From assembly GCF_023115425.1 (NCBI RefSeq), contig NZ_CP096032.1, forward strand, positions 558,001 to 622,000: a stretch of 64,000 bases of DNA, written 5' to 3'. Source of the DNA: Synechococcus sp. A10-1-5-1. GTDB lineage: Bacteria; Cyanobacteriota; Cyanobacteriia; PCC-6307; Cyanobiaceae. Below, piece after piece: positions 45,679 through 54,587 of the stretch. Within the stretch, counting starts at the first letter, position 1, and each line of letters opens with the position of its first letter. A model generated the notes under the pieces. It saw nothing but the letters and a program-made list of their open reading frames with translations. It had not been told where the DNA came from and made no database searches. The translations under genes were made by a program, and so were the position numbers.

Positions 45679-46296
45679 TTAGATCGGCAGGTTGCTAATC
45701 ACCAGCTGGCGCTGACTGTCCTGCTTCAGCCAACCCTCCTCCCGCAGCAAACCCAAGATCCGGGTCACGGTGACGCGAGTGGTGCACAGCGCACCGGCAA
45801 TGTCCTGGTGGGTTAATCGCAGATTCAGGCGTAGACCGTCCTCACAGGGCTGGCCATACTCCTCAGCAAGCAATTCCAGAAAGCCGCGCACCCGGTCTTC
45901 AACACGGCGACGTCCCAGAAGCGCAATCAAAGCCTCGGACTGACGGGTACGACTGATCAGCGCCAACATCAGTGTCTGTGCAAGATGCGGGGCCTGCTGA
46001 ATCTCCTCCATGGGAAGGCAGAGCAGATCGCAATCACTCAACGTCGTGGCCTCGTAGAGATCCAGGTTGCTGAGAGGCTCGCCGAAAGGTTCGTTCGGAC
46101 CGGCGAGTGCTAGAAGAACATCTTCCCCCTGCTCATTCATCGAGCTCAGCTTGACCATGCCACGCGCCACCAACCAAACGTGGTTGCGAAGCATGGGCAC
46201 GCGGCTACCGGCGGTCAGGGTGACGAGATCGCGGCGACGGAAAGTATCTTCGAGCATTCCTCGGAAGCTCGAGGAATGGCTAGGCGTGAAAACCAT
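45679..46296 (-). CDS. ptrA: Crp/Fnr-family regulator PtrA-like
   Basis: The 205-residue protein has a cyclic-nucleotide-binding-like beta-roll (~15-115) and a C-terminal helix-turn-helix (LTHQDIAGALCTTRVTVTRI, LGLLREEGWL). Its position beside phoBR, convergent with phoR, matches ptrA of marine Synechococcus, which extends the phosphate-stress response. A well-formed Pho box lies ~75 nt upstream (46371-46389), as expected for a PhoB target. Without an alignment, NtcA-like or other Crp paralogues cannot be fully excluded, but context is strong. Confidence 0.8.
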   Translation of the reverse strand: MVFTPSHSSSFRGMLEDTFRRRDLVTLTAGSRVPMLRNHVWLVARGMVKLSSMNEQGEDVLLALAGPNEPFGEPLSNLDLYEATTLSDCDLLCLPMEEIQQAPHLAQTLMLALISRTRQSEALIALLGRRRVEDRVRGFLELLAEEYGQPCEDGLRLNLRLTHQDIAGALCTTRVTVTRILGLLREEGWLKQDSQRQLVISNLPI

Positions 46297-46370
46297 GGAG
46301 CGGTGTGCTCAGGCGTCCAGAGCAATGTATGAAGCCCGACCAGACCAGCAACAAAGACTGGGTAGCCAAT

Positions 46371-46389
46371 TGGTTAAGCATCGGTTAGC
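46371..46389 (-). promoter_or_regulatory. Pho box upstream of ptrA
   Basis: On the minus strand GCTAACCG-ATG-CTTAACCA: two 8-mers with TAACC repeated 11 bp apart, close to the cyanobacterial consensus CTTAACCT-N3-CTTAACCT. It lies 75 nt before the ptrA start and overlaps the end of the CHAD gene. Confidence 0.65.
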
Positions 46390-47291
46390 ACCAGCAACCG
46401 TTGATAAAGGCGCAATCGATCGCCCTTGGTGAGCCAGGCCCGGGAGAGCTCCAACCAACGCAGCCAGGCCTGATCGTGGGCAGCGTCCAACTGATCAGAG
46501 AACCGCGGCAGCGCTTTCTTGGGATTGAGATCAAGGCTGGTACGCAGGGCTCCTCGCAGCACCACTAGGTCGTTGAGGTCACCCAGACAATCCTGCAGAG
46601 CCTTGAGCTGAGCCAGCAGGGAGCCATGCTCCACAACGGCGGCCTGATGAAAATGTGCCAGGCCGTAGCGGAGCGTTTTCAGTCGCTTGCGCAACTGATG
46701 CAGAACGGCAGCCGAGCTGGGTTCGCTGGCATCAGGAACCATCCAGCCCGGTAACAGAAAGAGATCGCCGATCAGCTGACCCTGGAGCTCCGGCAGCCAA
46801 TCGTGCAGGGGCTCCGCGGCAAGGGCGGTACCGATAGGAGCTTTGATCCAGGCCTGCAGCCGAGAGAGCATCTTCAGGTAGCGCTGACTGCGCAGGGTCT
46901 CACTGAGCTCAGCAAAAGCCAGTCGACGCTCCCGCTTGAGTTGCTTCCGAAACGGTTTAATCGCCACCACTTCGGCCTCGGGAAGCAGCGGCAACAAGGA
47001 TGCATCGATCCGCTGACGCAATACATCCAGATCGCGCGTGAGTCCCAGCCGACGACAGAGTTTGGCAATGCGCGGCGCACTGAACTCCTCAGGCCAGACC
47101 CCGAGGGCCGAGAACTGCAGCCGAAGGGTTTTCAGTTGGCGAAGGTTGACCCTGAGCTGATGCAGAGGTTCCGGATCCTGATCCGCCAGAACATCGGACT
47201 GCAGGGAAATGATCCGCCTGAGGTTCTCGTGCATGGCCCCCTGCACGTACGCCAAACAGGTGACATCAGTTTGAGGTGTGAATTTCACCAC
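46374..47291 (-). CDS. CHAD-domain protein
   Basis: The 305-residue helical protein has CHAD hallmarks: conserved His and basic residues in DPEPLHQLRVNLRQLKTLRL, LGLTRDLDVLRQRI, VLHQLRKRLKTLRYGLAHFH and LQDCLGDLNDLVVLRGAL. CHAD domains bind polyphosphate. It lies between ptrA and ppk on the opposite strand to ppk, consistent with a polyphosphate-related role. A weaker Pho-like element is at 47341-47359, 50 nt upstream. Confidence 0.9.
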   Translation of the reverse strand: MVKFTPQTDVTCLAYVQGAMHENLRRIISLQSDVLADQDPEPLHQLRVNLRQLKTLRLQFSALGVWPEEFSAPRIAKLCRRLGLTRDLDVLRQRIDASLLPLLPEAEVVAIKPFRKQLKRERRLAFAELSETLRSQRYLKMLSRLQAWIKAPIGTALAAEPLHDWLPELQGQLIGDLFLLPGWMVPDASEPSSAAVLHQLRKRLKTLRYGLAHFHQAAVVEHGSLLAQLKALQDCLGDLNDLVVLRGALRTSLDLNPKKALPRFSDQLDAAHDQAWLRWLELSRAWLTKGDRLRLYQRLLVLTDA

Positions 47292-47340
47292 AGCCTGAGC
47301 AGCGGCATGCTCCAGAGCTAACGCCGCTGACAGCCAGATG

Positions 47341-47359
47341 GATTAACGGCGAATTAATA
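47341..47359 (-). promoter_or_regulatory. weak Pho-like element upstream of the CHAD gene
   Basis: GATTAACG-GCG-AATTAATA has ATTAA repeated exactly 11 bp apart, the Pho-box spacing, but lacks the CC of the consensus. It lies 50 nt before the CHAD start. Confidence 0.3.
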
Positions 47360-47367
47360 CCGAGCAA

Positions 47368-47610
47368 TCAAAAAAAGAGACGTGCGGGTGTTGAGCCACT
47401 CTCCAGGAGTTGCTCACGCCAGCGGGCATCGCAATCCTGCGGCTCTGCAGCGCCAGGGACTGATTGCTCAGAAGAGTCCACGCGAAGCGGTTCAGAGACG
47501 CCAGGATCTTGCGACTGAGAGCCGGAGGAAAGGTCGTGGGATTGGCTCACGCGAGTGGTCCAAAACCCGGTTCTAACCTCAGCATCAACGCGCGGACCGT
47601 TAACAGTCAA
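47368..47610 (-). CDS. small unknown protein
   Basis: The 80-residue frame from ATG 47610 is Ser/Gln-rich and ends in a more ordered DARWREQLLESGSTPARLFF. It lies 10 nt after the stop of the next minus-strand small frame, so the two may form a pair. No family is recognised; the C-terminus is the most gene-like part. Confidence 0.4.
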   Translation of the reverse strand: MTVNGPRVDAEVRTGFWTTRVSQSHDLSSGSQSQDPGVSEPLRVDSSEQSVPGAAEPQDCDARWREQLLESGSTPARLFF

Positions 47611-47619
47611 GAAGAAAGA

Positions 47620-47868
47620 TTAAAGAGCGCGTAACACTGGAGTTGAATCAATAGAAGACGATCCGGCCATGCGCTGGATTTGGGTCACAGCGACAAGGCA
47701 AAGACCCTGAATCAGCAGGCAGGAGAGTGAAGACCGGAGCCAGCTCACGCCCATCCGAAAGCAACCGCTGTATTGCAACAGAAGAGTCGCTCCCGCAGCC
47801 GTGATCAGGGCTACAGGCAAGAGAATAGTGAGCCACAAAACAAGGCCAGGCCGCCTTAACCGGCCCAT
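47620..47868 (-). CDS. small membrane protein, unknown
   Basis: From ATG 47868 the 82-residue protein has two membrane segments (LVLWLTILLPVALITAAGAT and SLSCLLIQGLCLVAVTQI) with a short basic N-terminus. It is divergent from ppk, and its start overlaps the ppk Pho box, so it could share phosphate control. No family is recognised. Confidence 0.45.
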   Translation of the reverse strand: MGRLRRPGLVLWLTILLPVALITAAGATLLLQYSGCFRMGVSWLRSSLSCLLIQGLCLVAVTQIQRMAGSSSIDSTPVLRAL

Positions 47869-47873
47869 AACCT
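47855..47873 (+). promoter_or_regulatory. Pho box upstream of ppk
   Basis: CTTAACCG-GCC-CATAACCT: two 8-mers, TAACC repeated 11 bp apart, near-consensus, ending 34 nt before the ppk ATG at 47908. Confidence 0.65.
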
Positions 47874-47907
47874 TGACCAGGTAGACGGGAGCTTGGCATC
47901 CAGAACG

Positions 47908-50010
47908 ATGGACGTAGACGACGTCAGGGCGAAACGATATATCAATCGTGAATTGAGCTGGATTGCCTTCAATCAACGGGTTCTCGATCTTGCTTTGCAG
48001 AGCAAGTCACCTCTGCTTGAGCAGGCCAAGTTCAGCGCGATTTTTAGCAATAATCTTGATGAATTCTTTATGGTCAGGGTGGCCTCCCTGATCGCACAAC
48101 TAGAGTCCAATTCCAGCCGACTCAGTATTGACGGAAGCTCGGCGGCTGAACAATTACAAGCGATCCACCATCAGCTAGGGCCGCTCCTCAAGCAGCAGCA
48201 CCACCATCTCAAGCACCGGCTTCTGCCCCAACTGGAGCAGCGAGGCGTTGGCATCCTGGACTACCCACAACTCTCCAGACGCCAAAAGGATTGGCTGGCG
48301 AGTTACTTCCAGGCCCAGATTCAGCCGGTCCTCACGGCGACACGACTGAACACACCAGGAAAACCATTTCCCTTCATCAGCAGCCTGAGCCTCAACCTCG
48401 CAGTCGAGATTCAAGGTTCGGGCTTAGGTACGAACGAACTGATTCGCCTGAAGCTTCCCAACAAAAACATCCCACGCTGGATCACCCTTCCGGTGGCCTT
48501 GCACGGAGAACGCGCTGGCGCCCTTCACCTCTGCGTCCCGCTCGAGCAGGTCATCCGCAACAACCTGAGGGCCCTCCTTCCAGGACGCCGGATCAGCAGC
48601 ATCAGTCTGTTCCGCGTCACCCGCGACGCCGATCTCGCTCTCCAAGAGGAGGAGGCCGAGGATCTGATGGAGGCGATGCAAACCAGTCTCCGGCGCAGAA
48701 AAGCCGGTGGCGAGGTCGTGCGCCTAGAACTCAGCGGCGACACCCCCCGCAGGGTTCAACAGCAACTGATAGCTGGCATGGGGGTGGACGCCAATTGGGT
48801 GCAACGGGTGGACAGATTCCTCGGGCTCGAGGACCTGATGGCGCTGCACGGGGTCAATGCACCAGCCCTCAAGGACCGCCCCTTCCATGGCTCAACCCCC
48901 GCACCCCTACGGGGCTGCCAGTCTCCAGAGGAGGGACGACAAGCTCGCGAAAGCATCTTTACGGCGATTCGACGGGGTGATGTCCTCCTGCACCATCCCT
49001 TTGATCGCTTTGAGTCCACGGTGGAGGAGTTCATCCACCAAGCAGCCTGCGATCAGGACGTTCAAGCGATCAAGATCACGCTCTATCGCGTCTCCAAGGA
49101 TTCCCCGATCATCGCCAGCCTGATTGCTGCGGCGGAACGCGGCAAACAGGTCTTGGCACTCGTCGAACTCAAGGCACGCTTCGACGAAGACAACAACATC
49201 CGCTGGGCACGGCAACTGGAGCGCTCAGGGGTGCATGTGGTGTATGGGGTGATCGGCCTCAAGACCCACACCAAAATTGCGCTGGTTATCCGACGCGAGA
49301 AAGGAGCGCTTCGGACCTATAGCCACGTCGGTACCGGGAACTACAACTCCAAAACAGCCGCGCTCTACACCGATCTGGGCCTGCTCTCGGCGGATGCCGA
49401 CTTGGGGCAAGACCTGATAAGCCTGTTCAACTACCTGACCGGCTTCTCCAAACAGAGTGCTTACCGGAAATTGCTCGTGGCGCCGACGACCCTGAGGGAA
49501 CGGATGCTGGAGCTGATCGAGCGAGAAATCGAGCACGCCTGTGCCGGGCGCCGCTGCGGGATCAAAGCCAAGATGAATGCTCTGGTGGATCAACGCCTGA
49601 TCGACAAGCTCTACGACGCCTCAAAGGCAGGGGTTCCGGTCGAGCTGATTGTGAGGGGGGCCTGCAGCTGCACCAGCGGAGTCGCCGGGCTGAGTGAGCG
49701 GATCAGGATCCGCAGTGTTGTGGGCCGCTTCCTTGAACACTCACGAGTCTTCTGGTTCGAGAACGACAACGCGCCCCAGGTCTGGCTAGGAAGCGCCGAT
49801 TGGATGCCTCGCAACCTGGACCGCAGGGTGGAGGCCGTCGTACCGATTGAGCAACCCGGCCTGGTGGAACGGCTAGGGGAACTACTGGAGCTCTACATCA
49901 AGGACAGCTCTGCGGGCTGGCTACTTCAGGCCAACGGCCGCTACAGGCCGCCCGGGCAAGAAACGCCAGATAACAGCGCCCAAGAGCAGCTGATGCAGAG
50001 CAAGAGATGA
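47908..50010 (+). CDS. ppk: polyphosphate kinase 1
   Basis: It makes polyphosphate from ATP. The start is ATG 47908 (MDVDDVRAKRYINRELSWI); TTG 47893 would add five residues. The N-terminal motif NRELSWIAFNQRVLDLA and LFSNNLDEFFMVRV-like IFSNNLDEFFMVRV are diagnostic. Catalytic His residues lie in YSHVGTGNYNSKTA and the C-terminal WFENDNAPQVWLGSADWMPR region, and phosphate-binding Arg in ELKARFDEDNNI. The ~700-residue length is normal. A Pho box precedes it and chrA overlaps its stop by 4 nt. Confidence 0.97.
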   Translation: MDVDDVRAKRYINRELSWIAFNQRVLDLALQSKSPLLEQAKFSAIFSNNLDEFFMVRVASLIAQLESNSSRLSIDGSSAAEQLQAIHHQLGPLLKQQHHHLKHRLLPQLEQRGVGILDYPQLSRRQKDWLASYFQAQIQPVLTATRLNTPGKPFPFISSLSLNLAVEIQGSGLGTNELIRLKLPNKNIPRWITLPVALHGERAGALHLCVPLEQVIRNNLRALLPGRRISSISLFRVTRDADLALQEEEAEDLMEAMQTSLRRRKAGGEVVRLELSGDTPRRVQQQLIAGMGVDANWVQRVDRFLGLEDLMALHGVNAPALKDRPFHGSTPAPLRGCQSPEEGRQARESIFTAIRRGDVLLHHPFDRFESTVEEFIHQAACDQDVQAIKITLYRVSKDSPIIASLIAAAERGKQVLALVELKARFDEDNNIRWARQLERSGVHVVYGVIGLKTHTKIALVIRREKGALRTYSHVGTGNYNSKTAALYTDLGLLSADADLGQDLISLFNYLTGFSKQSAYRKLLVAPTTLRERMLELIEREIEHACAGRRCGIKAKMNALVDQRLIDKLYDASKAGVPVELIVRGACSCTSGVAGLSERIRIRSVVGRFLEHSRVFWFENDNAPQVWLGSADWMPRNLDRRVEAVVPIEQPGLVERLGELLELYIKDSSAGWLLQANGRYRPPGQETPDNSAQEQLMQSKR

Positions 50011-51149
50011 TCAGCCTCGGGGAGCTGGGTCTGATCTGCCTGCGCTTGGGGGCTGTAGCTTTTGGGGGTCCCCAGGCCCATATGGCGCTGCTGCGGGAGA
50101 CGTTTGTTGAACAACGCCTCTGGGTCAAAGCGGAAGACTTTGAAGAAGGGCTCGCCCTCTGCGAAGCACTGCCGGGACCGGCCTCAAGCCAAATGGCGAT
50201 CTTTCTGGGCTGGCGCTGCCGCGGTATGGCCGGGGGATTAGTGAGCGGCCTTGGATTTCTGCTGCCTGGATTGCTCGTGGTCCTCGCCTTGAGTGTCCTT
50301 TGGCGGTCCAGCAGCGACCTCAAGGCACTCCGGGCGATCTCCTCGGCGATCCAACCGGTGGTTGCCGCTGTGATCTGGGCCTTTGCCGCGCAACTCCTCC
50401 AGCGCAAACGCCCAACCTGGGAGCGCTGGAGTGCAGGCTTGGTCTTTGTGATGTTGGCCGCCTGTCAGCTGTGGGGAGTCAATGCGCCGCTTGGCCTCGT
50501 GTTGCTGGCGAGCGGGCTGCTGCGCATGGCGTGGCAGCAGAGGACGCGTTCTCTATCCCTGGCTCCATGGCTGGGGTTGGAACTGCTCATGGCGGCCCAG
50601 CCCAAGCTGCACCTCATCGCTGAACTCTTCGACGTCTTCCTGCGGGCAGGTTTGCTCATTTTTGGAGGCGGCTTTGTGATCATCCCGCTGCTGGAGGGGC
50701 CGGTTCTCGATCACGGCTGGATGAGCAGCGGTGGCTTTCTCGATGGCATCGCCATTGGTCAACTCTCCCCAGGACCGGTGGTGCTCAGCAGCGCCTTCGT
50801 GGGATTTCAAGCCGGGGCCAACCTGGCAGGGGGTTGGTTCGCGATCGCGGCAGCGTTGGTCGCGACAACAGCCATCTTCCTGCCGAGTTTTGCCTTCATC
50901 CTTGCGGCCGCACCCCTGATCGAGAGAATCCGAACCCGCCCCATCGTTCAGGCGTTTCGAGACGGCGTCATTGCGGCTGTTCCAGCCGTGGTCGCCGCAG
51001 CAGCCCTTCGCCTGAGCCTGGACAGTCTGCATGGGCTCGGCCAATGGTCCGTCCTGCTCGTCGCCTTCGTGCTGCAACTGCAGTGGAAGATCTCAACGGC
51101 GGTACTGCTGCTGGGGGCAGCGGGCCTTGGACTGCTGGTGGCTCGCTAA
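50007..51149 (+). CDS. chrA: chromate transporter family (ChrA)
   Basis: The 380-residue membrane protein contains two homologous halves, each with the CHR pattern: AFGGPQAHMALLRETFVEQR with ALPGPASSQMAIFLGW, and IFGGGFVIIPLLEGPV with GQLSPGPVVLSSAFVG. ChrA proteins export chromate or related oxyanions. The start overlaps the ppk stop (ATGA), an unexpected coupling that places an oxyanion exporter under the ppk promoter. Confidence 0.92.
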   Translation: MISLGELGLICLRLGAVAFGGPQAHMALLRETFVEQRLWVKAEDFEEGLALCEALPGPASSQMAIFLGWRCRGMAGGLVSGLGFLLPGLLVVLALSVLWRSSSDLKALRAISSAIQPVVAAVIWAFAAQLLQRKRPTWERWSAGLVFVMLAACQLWGVNAPLGLVLLASGLLRMAWQQRTRSLSLAPWLGLELLMAAQPKLHLIAELFDVFLRAGLLIFGGGFVIIPLLEGPVLDHGWMSSGGFLDGIAIGQLSPGPVVLSSAFVGFQAGANLAGGWFAIAAALVATTAIFLPSFAFILAAAPLIERIRTRPIVQAFRDGVIAAVPAVVAAAALRLSLDSLHGLGQWSVLLVAFVLQLQWKISTAVLLLGAAGLGLLVAR

Positions 51150-51152
51150 GAC

Positions 51153-51413
51153 TCAGTCCTCAAACAAGTGGGAGCGGCTCAAGCCCAACTCACTCCAGAG
51201 CTTCTTGATCTCGTCGTAGGCCGCATCCTGGGTGATCTTTCCATTGCCCTGTAAGCCGACGATCAAACCCACGCGGTCAGCAAAGCGTTCAAGGTTTTGA
51301 TGGAAGAGCAACCGCTCCGGCGACCAGTCCGGTCCTCTGTAGTGGCTGAAGGCCTCGAGCGGGGTGGGGCCTACGTCCGAGCGGTCAGGCTCATTGGGCT
51401 GAAAGGAGTGCAT
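51153..51413 (-). CDS. conserved short cyanobacterial protein at the end of the pst operon
   Basis: The start is placed at ATG 51413 (MHSFQPNEPDRSD), 15 nt after the pstB stop. The 86-residue soluble protein contains RLLFHQNLERFADRVGLIVG and YDEIKKLWSELGLSRSHLF. No function is known. It is probably co-transcribed with pstCAB. Confidence 0.65.
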   Translation of the reverse strand: MHSFQPNEPDRSDVGPTPLEAFSHYRGPDWSPERLLFHQNLERFADRVGLIVGLQGNGKITQDAAYDEIKKLWSELGLSRSHLFED

Positions 51414-51428
51414 AGCGGTAACTCGCAA

Positions 51429-52226
51429 TCAACCAAAGCGCCCAGAGACATAGTCCTGGGTGGCCTGTTGGCGCGGTGCATTGAAGATGGTTTCGGTATC
51501 CGCAAATTCCTCCAGACAGCCCACTTTGGCGTCGGTGTCCTCAAAGCTGTTGACATTGAAGAAGCCCGTCATGTCGCTCACACGCACGGCCTGTTGCATG
51601 TTGTGGGTGACGATGACGATCGTGTAGCTGTTCTTCAGCTCATGGATCATCTCTTCGATCTTCAAGGTAGAGATAGGGTCCAAGGCGGAGCAGGGTTCAT
51701 CCATCAGGATCACCTCCGGTTCCACAGCAATGGTGCGGGCAATGCAGAGGCGCTGTTGTTGACCACCGGAGAGGGCATAGCCACTTTCGGCCAGCTTGTC
51801 CTTGGTCTCATCCCAAAGTGCGGCCTTGCGCAGAGATCGCTCCACCAGCTCATCCATGTCGCCGGAATAGCCATTAATGCGTGCACCAAAAGCAATGTTC
51901 TCGTAGATGCTCTTGGGGAAGGGATTGGGCTTTTGAAACACCATGCCGATGCGCCGTCGCACCTCGACCGGGTCAACGGCAGACGAATACATGTCGTGGC
52001 CATCGAAGATCACCCGCCCCTGCAATGAACAACCGTCAATCAGATCATTCATGCGGTTCAGCGCACGCAGCACCGTGCTCTTGCCGCAACCAGATGGACC
52101 GATAAAGGCCGTGACCTGATGCCGAGGGATCTGCATATGTACCCCGCGAACGGCCACGTTGGAGAAGTAACTAATGGTGACATTCTCCAGTTCCAGGCAA
52201 GGGGAGGAGGGAACGGCTTGGTTCAT
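51429..52226 (-). CDS. pstB: phosphate ABC transporter ATPase
   Basis: The 265-residue ATPase of the high-affinity phosphate importer has Walker [10 protein letters not shown], the PstB-typical [19 protein letters not shown], signature [14 protein letters not shown], Walker [14 protein letters not shown] and H-loop IVTHNMQQA. It follows pstA by 42 nt in the operon pstC-pstA-pstB. Confidence 0.98.
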   Translation of the reverse strand: MNQAVPSSPCLELENVTISYFSNVAVRGVHMQIPRHQVTAFIGPSGCGKSTVLRALNRMNDLIDGCSLQGRVIFDGHDMYSSAVDPVEVRRRIGMVFQKPNPFPKSIYENIAFGARINGYSGDMDELVERSLRKAALWDETKDKLAESGYALSGGQQQRLCIARTIAVEPEVILMDEPCSALDPISTLKIEEMIHELKNSYTIVIVTHNMQQAVRVSDMTGFFNVNSFEDTDAKVGCLEEFADTETIFNAPRQQATQDYVSGRFG

Positions 52227-52268
52227 GGCAACTCAGGAGATCAGGACAAGAGGGTGTAAACGGAAGGA

Positions 52269-53153
52269 CTAGTTGGATGTGACCCGCGAGATCCAGCGCG
52301 CCAGAAGATTGGAGAGCAAGATCATCACCACCAACACAAAAGAAGAGGCCCAAGCCAAGTTGTTCTGGAATTCCAGCGGCATGATCGCGAAGTTGTAGAT
52401 CAGCACCGACATCGAGGCGATCGGGCCGAGAATGCCTTCGGGCCAGAAGGGAGAAAAGAGCGCGGTAAAGATCAAGGGAGCTGTTTCACCCGCTGCTCGG
52501 GCAATACCCAACACAACCCCTGTCGCGATCGAGGTTAAAGACGCAGGCAGCGTGACCTGCGTGACCGTGACAAACTGCGAGGCGCCCAACCCCAAGGACC
52601 CCCAGCGCAATTCATTGGGCACCAATTTCAACGCTTCATCGGTGGTCTTGATCACGGTTGGCAGCATCAAGACGGCCAGCGCAATTCCTCCAGCAAGGGC
52701 GCTGTAGCTCTGGCCGAAGAGCAACCGGGTACTCACGATCAAGCCATAGACGAAGACGCCGCAGATGATCGAGGGCACCCCAGCCAAGACATTGGTTCCA
52801 AAGCGAACAAAGGAGGCAAAGGAACCGGAACGGGAGAATTCCGCGAGATAGATGCCACCGCCAATGCCAACGGGAACGGCAATGACGCTGGCAATCAAGG
52901 TGACGATGATGGTGCCGACGATGGCATTGCCGATGCCGCCCTCCTCAAGACCTGGAGGTGGGGGCAATTCGGTCAACAGCGAGACGGAAAGAAAGGATCC
53001 GCCCTTCAGCAGCACGTAGCCCAGCACCAGCACGAGTGGCAGGACTGCGAAGCAGGAAAACGCAACAGCAACCGCTGTCAACGCAAAATTCCAGCGATTG
53101 CGGGGCAGGTTCGGGTTGAAATAAAGCGAGCGATTCGACCTAGAAATCGACAT
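52269..53153 (-). CDS. pstA: phosphate ABC transporter permease PstA
   Basis: The start is ATG 53153 (MSISRSNRSLYF), preceded by AGGAAG; a longer frame from 53201 would overlap pstC. The ~294-residue permease has six membrane segments. Its permease loop matches PstA: TTDEALKLVPNELRWGSLGL, GASQFVTVTQVTLPASLTSI, GIARAAGETAPLIFTA. It lies 11 nt after pstC. Confidence 0.97.
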   Translation of the reverse strand: MSISRSNRSLYFNPNLPRNRWNFALTAVAVAFSCFAVLPLVLVLGYVLLKGGSFLSVSLLTELPPPPGLEEGGIGNAIVGTIIVTLIASVIAVPVGIGGGIYLAEFSRSGSFASFVRFGTNVLAGVPSIICGVFVYGLIVSTRLLFGQSYSALAGGIALAVLMLPTVIKTTDEALKLVPNELRWGSLGLGASQFVTVTQVTLPASLTSIATGVVLGIARAAGETAPLIFTALFSPFWPEGILGPIASMSVLIYNFAIMPLEFQNNLAWASSFVLVVMILLSNLLARWISRVTSN

Positions 53154-53164
53154 TGGTCTTCCTC

Positions 53165-54142
53165 CTAGGCGTACTTCAAACTGAGCCGACGCACAATCCA
53201 CTGCGCCAACACGTTGACGATCAGCGTCATGATCATCAAGACAAACGCGGCATACATCAGAGCGGAGATCTGAATACCGTCGGCTTCGCCGAACTGGTTG
53301 GCCAGCATGGCCGAGATGGTGTTCGCAGGAGCCAAGAGGCTCAAGCTGAAGTTGTTGGAATTACCGATGATCATGGTGACCGCCATGGTTTCCCCCATCG
53401 CCCGGCCCAAGGCCAACATCACACCACCGGTGATCCCCGAGACAGCAGCGGGCAAGATCACCTGAACAATCGCCTGCCAACGGGTCGTGCCGACGCCGTA
53501 GGCCGCTTGGCGGAGTTCATTTGGCACTTGCTGCAGTGAATCCCTGGCAATCGCGGTGATGATGGGCAAGATCATCACCACAAGGATCAAGACAGCAGGA
53601 GCCATCCCAGGTCCCAAGGGCTCCGTCGCGAAGAAGGGCATCCAGCCCAATCGGTCGTGCAAGACCTGAAGAATGGGCCGAAGGAACGGCTCCATCACAA
53701 AGATCGCCCAGAGGCCGAGCACAACCGATGGAATCGCCGCGAGCAGCTCGACCATCAAGCCGATCACTTGCCGGTAGCCGGAAGGAATCAAGTTCTCGGT
53801 AATAAAGATGGCCGTTCCCACACCCAACGGCACCGCAATCAAGATGGCCAACACGGACGACACCAACGTGCCGTAGATCGCCGTAAGTGCGCCATAGCTA
53901 TTCAGGCCAGGATCCCAATCGGAGACAACCAAAAAGGACAGACCGAATTCGGCCATCGCCTCCCTTGATCCCCACAGAACGGTGATCAAGATCCCAGCCA
54001 GAACCAAGCCCACGATCGAGGCCAAACCGACAACAAGTCGCCTGAATCCCTCATCAACCAACTTCTCGGAAATGGGCCGTCGTCGAAGCGTGTAAACCGG
54101 AGGAGCCCCCTGCTCATGGGAGGGAGGCACGGTCTGATCCAC
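53165..54142 (-). CDS. pstC: phosphate ABC transporter permease PstC
   Basis: The 325-residue permease has six membrane segments and the PstC loop RDSLQQVPNELRQAAYGVGT, TRWQAIVQVILPAAVSGITG, GRAMGETMAVTMI. It is the first gene of pstCAB. Unusually for the textbook order, pstS is not directly in front: a ~445-nt gap with two terminators separates them, so pstCAB needs its own promoter. A Pho-like element is at 54191-54209. Confidence 0.97.
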   Translation of the reverse strand: MDQTVPPSHEQGAPPVYTLRRRPISEKLVDEGFRRLVVGLASIVGLVLAGILITVLWGSREAMAEFGLSFLVVSDWDPGLNSYGALTAIYGTLVSSVLAILIAVPLGVGTAIFITENLIPSGYRQVIGLMVELLAAIPSVVLGLWAIFVMEPFLRPILQVLHDRLGWMPFFATEPLGPGMAPAVLILVVMILPIITAIARDSLQQVPNELRQAAYGVGTTRWQAIVQVILPAAVSGITGGVMLALGRAMGETMAVTMIIGNSNNFSLSLLAPANTISAMLANQFGEADGIQISALMYAAFVLMIMTLIVNVLAQWIVRRLSLKYA

Positions 54143-54190
54143 AACTAGAAAGTCACTTCCTATAAGTTGTCACAACCCAGGCAAAGTCTC

Positions 54191-54209
54191 CTTAAGAGGC
54201 GCTTAACAA
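54191..54209 (+). promoter_or_regulatory. candidate Pho box upstream of pstC
   Basis: CTTAAGAG-GCG-CTTAACAA on the plus strand has CTTAA repeated 11 bp apart, 48 nt before the pstC start. It lies in the opposite orientation to pstC and is less close to consensus than the boxes at pstS, ppk and ptrA. Confidence 0.4.
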
Positions 54210-54480
54210 GAGCGACCATCGTCGACAAGCAAAAGGCCGACAAAGCACTTTCTTGGTAGCAAGGAATACTCCACACAAGAAAGAAAGCCGATATCTTTAA
54301 CAAATTATGTTCATCAACATTGCTAGTCAATACCCCGTTCGGATCCATCAGCTTCGTCCCCGGGTGCGGATGGGTGAACAGTGTCAACCAGCGCGATCAG
54401 CCTGGGAAGCGCAAGAAGCAAAAATCAGAAAAAGAGGAGCAGTCCCCAGCAGTGGACAAGAGATAGTTCTATTTCCAAAA

Positions 54481-54510
54481 AAAACCACCCTCGAAGGGGT
54501 GGTTTTTTTT
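54481..54510. terminator. bidirectional terminator between pstS and pstC
   Basis: AAAACCACCC (54481-54490), loop TCGAAG, GGGTGGTTTT (54497-54506), with A runs before and T runs after, so it works on either strand. It is the second of two terminators after pstS. Confidence 0.85.
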
Positions 54511-54533
54511 GGAAACTCGACTCAGCTCACAAG

Positions 54534-54562
54534 AAAAAAAGGGCAGGGGATCAAACCTGCCC
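54534..54562 (-). terminator. terminator directly after pstS
   Basis: On the minus strand GGGCAGG, loop, CCTGCCC (54541-54562 in plus coordinates), then seven T residues (54534-54540). It lies 26 nt after the pstS stop and separates pstS transcription from pstCAB. Confidence 0.88.
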
Positions 54563-54587
54563 TTCATCCATCAGTCATCCCGAAGGA

